Notes under the pieces: model-generated
What the model saw: the letters and a program-made list of their open reading frames with translations, nothing else
Database searches by the model: none
What the model was told of the DNA's origin: nothing
Part shown: positions 56,855 to 59,060 of the stretch, in pieces
Layout: every line of letters begins with the position of its first letter
Position numbering within the stretch: the stretch's first letter is position 1
Source: Pezizomycotina sp. ARF18
Lineage: Eukaryota > Ascomycota
Direction of reading: 5' to 3'
Assembly: GCA_002224055.1 (NCBI GenBank)
Contig: AZLU01000045.1
Span: 176,089-235,148 of the forward strand
DNA length: 59,060 bases
Position numbers and translations under genes: made by a program

Positions 56855-58776
56855 CTACGAGATATCCCGGAAATGCTAATTTTGACTGCATAGACGGCCC
56901 GAAACTGCTTGGTGACAAGGGACCCGGGCTGAAAGTTCCGAGGGAGGCTTGGCTGGTCTGAAAGTGGGGAGAAGTTAAACCGTTATCCCGTAGCTGTGCG
57001 GATGCTCCGTTTGAGTAAATAGGACCTCCTGGCGCAGTCACAGCGAAAGGGGAATTTGTGGACGAAGAGGCTCCAAAGCTGCCTGCCTTGAACCTGACGG
57101 GACAGAGGATGCAGGGTGAGACAGGCCTGGAGGAGCATGGATGGCCGTTTGGAATTAGCGCTGGAGCTGCTGGGCCCTGGCGCGCGGAAGCGGAAGCATT
57201 TACCAACAGATTACCAGATCTCACACCCAATGGATTCTTCGAAAAGCGAGGCGGATCCCTCCCTTGACGCTGTTGGAAAGACCGCGACCGTACAATTCTG
57301 TGAGCGCCCTGGTCGCATAAGCTACGTCTTCGAATTCGACGAAACACATTGGCCCATTCGCTTTGGTTCTGAAACAGAGACGCTTATAACCGCGCTGGCG
57401 TGAAAAGAGAGCTTTCAACTCATCTTCGAAGTGTTCATGGGCAGGTTTCCCACGTACAACGTATTGCACGGGGGATTCTGGTCTGCTGGATTGGCAGCCG
57501 GAAGAATGCGCGGATATCCTCCCATGAAGCCGTGACTTGGCTGGGTTGCAGACATAGCAAGGATATAGGAGAAGTCAAGGGATTCGACAGGCTATGGGAT
57601 ATAGCGGTAGCCGGAGATGTCATGGTCGGCATTTGCAACGGTGGTAGGTTGTTCGTATTAAGAGAAAGGTTTGTAAACCGGCTCGAGACAGACTGCGGGT
57701 TTGTAGAGCGTCGCGGCTTTGGACCGTTTCCGAGGGACGGAAGTCCGAGAGGGCTGGGAGCCGGATCGGAATTCAGCGTAGTAGAGGTGGAATAGAGATA
57801 TCGCGTAGGATCAGTGAGGAGCGAATCATATTCATCATTGTTTTCGCCTTCGCTTTCCATAAGCAGAGCCTTGCCGCTCGCTTGACTGTTCGTCGAGTTA
57901 CCCCTCGGTGACTGTCCAGCAAAAGCATCGTGAAGATAGTCCGACCCTTGTGCCAAGGAATACTCTCCAGGAGTCGGCACATTTGTCGGAAGACCCAGGC
58001 CAGAAGAGAGTCCACTCAGACCACCGTTGGAGTTACCGAGCAGCCGCTCCCACGGGACCTAGCACGGAGTTGTTGAGGCCATTTTGAGACGGTTGGTCGA
58101 GACCGAACGGCTGGCTGAACCTCAGTTTCACGCCATTTCGTGGGCTCCTGCAGACGCGACCGCAATATTGGAAGATGCGGGGGCATTAGAAAGAATAGGC
58201 GCTCTGCCGTTGAGGTTGATACTATCGGCAGTATTCCTGCGCGGAATAAAGTTAGGAGGGTGCTGTAACATTCAAACGGCCTGCAAGACCTCGCCCTCGA
58301 ATATTTCCGCTCGCTTGGAATTGATGTGTTCCTTTGCCTCAATGGCCGCCTGGAAACTGCGGAAACGAGCGATCGCCGCCTTTTTCGGTGGGCTTACGCG
58401 ACGTCGTCCGAGGACTCTCAGGCGCGAGTTCCAGGCCAACGAAATCTTTCGCGCAAATAAAGATGCTGCGCACTTCACGCTCCGTGATACCGCGGAAGGC
58501 CATATATGCATATCGTCGTCTCGGGTTTGTTCGACATGCTTTCTCTCGGGATGCTCGTCTCCCGCAGAGGGTCTGCGAAGACGGGGAGATTCCGCGAGCC
58601 GGAAGTTCCCGATCAAAGGGACGCGCTGTGATAGTTGACGAGCCCGACCGTGGGGAGAGAGGAGAGTATGAGGTACCACTGCCGGAAAAGTGTCGCCTGC
58701 CGGTCGGCTGCCCGGCTGGATTATCGTAGGATGACCCGCTCGGGGTTTGCGTCCCGACGCGGAGTACTGCCGCCAT
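56855..58776 (-). CDS. WHI3: Whi3/Scw1-type RNA-binding protein with two RRM regions
   Basis: Cytoplasmic mRNA-binding protein; relatives control cell-size/cell-cycle mRNAs (Whi3) and septation or wall integrity (Scw1). A start at 58774-58776 gives MAAVLRVGTQTPSGSSYDNP and a Ser/Gly/Pro-rich N-terminus. The first RRM-like region reads AYMAFRGITEREVRSIFICA then KDFVGLELAPES (about 58500-58420). After a break it continues RSFQAAIEAKEHINSKRAEI (about 58370). A long Gln/Ser/Pro-rich linker follows in shifting frames. The C-terminal RRM reads NPPCNTLYVGNLPMNT (about 57470-57430), then DELKALFSRQRGYKRLCFRT and KANGPMCFVEFEDVAYATRA, then ELYGRGLSNSVKGGIRLAFS and KNPLGVRSGN. This is the most diagnostic part of the family. 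The tail ends near FPGYLVG. The frame stays open to 56556 through homopolymers, but a GTAATA donor at 56854 suggests the coding part stops or splices there; the 3' end is uncertain. At least five frame changes are required. Confidence 0.87.
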
Positions 58777-59060
58777 GTCGAGAGAGATAGAAGTTTGCTA
58801 GGTAATTCACAATGCGGATAATTCAGGAGGTCCTTTTTAGGGGGTGAGAAGAAATGGTGAAACCCCGACAAAAGCAGATATTTGAATGCGTCGTACAGAA
58901 TTGGGTTGCAGAATGCAAATAATATGAAAATAATCAAGGAACTCTGAATGATGCACGCCGTGGAATGAAATGGATAGTGATACAAAAAGAGGAAAGCTGT
59001 ATCGTGTAATAATCGTTATATGAACAGACGGTACTCCAGAAGAGAGAAAGCAGAAAAAAA
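58777..59060. promoter_or_regulatory. Upstream region of the Whi3-like gene
   Basis: AT-rich 5' flank up to the window edge; an additional 5' exon or UTR is possible. Nothing else is recognised. Confidence 0.3.

Overview
The window reads as nuclear DNA of a filamentous ascomycete (Pezizomycotina). The signs are short introns with GT...AG borders and CTAAC-like branch sites, AT-rich intergenic DNA packed with long A/T homopolymers, and a conserved protein set. That set includes a Cdc11-type septin, a Whi3-type RNA-binding protein, a fungal 17.8 kDa-type complex I subunit (a complex absent from baker's yeast), symplekin/Pta1 and a fungal Vps10. I cannot assign a genus. No rRNA, tRNA, CRISPR array or recognisable transposon was found.

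Layout. 1-444: 3' end of a SAM-dependent methyltransferase gene (+). About 3366-4047: PEBP-family protein (+). 4634-9633: Vps10 sorting receptor (-). 10745-10976: an isolated coding-like stretch (-). 11236 to about 12696: a coiled-coil protein with a C-terminal membrane segment (-). 13589-16654: Pta1/symplekin (+). 16655-28948: about 12.3 kb without a recognisable gene. 28949-30922: conserved fungal protein of unknown function (+). 30923-36632: a second gene-poor stretch. Then a compact block follows: Stn1-like (-), Rpc25 (+), EMC3 (-), signal peptidase subunit Spc2 (+), complex I subunit (-), Sil1 (+), mitochondrial bL32m (-), SET/MYND protein (+), septin Cdc11/AspA (-), Ist3/Snu17 (+) and Whi3-like (-). 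From 28949 to the end, twelve successive genes alternate strand without exception, so every neighbouring pair is either divergent or convergent.

Functionally these are mostly housekeeping genes: secretory pathway (Vps10, EMC3, Spc2, Sil1), RNA synthesis and processing (Pta1, Rpc25, Ist3, Whi3), mitochondria (bL32m, complex I), telomere (Stn1-like) and cytokinesis (septin). EMC3 and Spc2, both ER membrane biogenesis factors, share a 343-base divergent promoter, with the ER chaperone cofactor Sil1 two genes further on.

A major caution: most conserved genes are interrupted by single-base frameshifts and occasional stops, although the protein family can be followed across each break by switching frame. 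Spc2 and the 3' exons of the coiled-coil gene join without a break. Damage spread over so many unrelated essential genes points to residual indel errors in the assembly rather than pseudogenes. Coordinates are therefore gene spans running across introns and breaks, not clean reading frames. I did not find a convincing new biological system. The best leads are the unidentified coiled-coil membrane protein, the short Stn1-like protein, the strict strand alternation and the A-run/G-run junctions.
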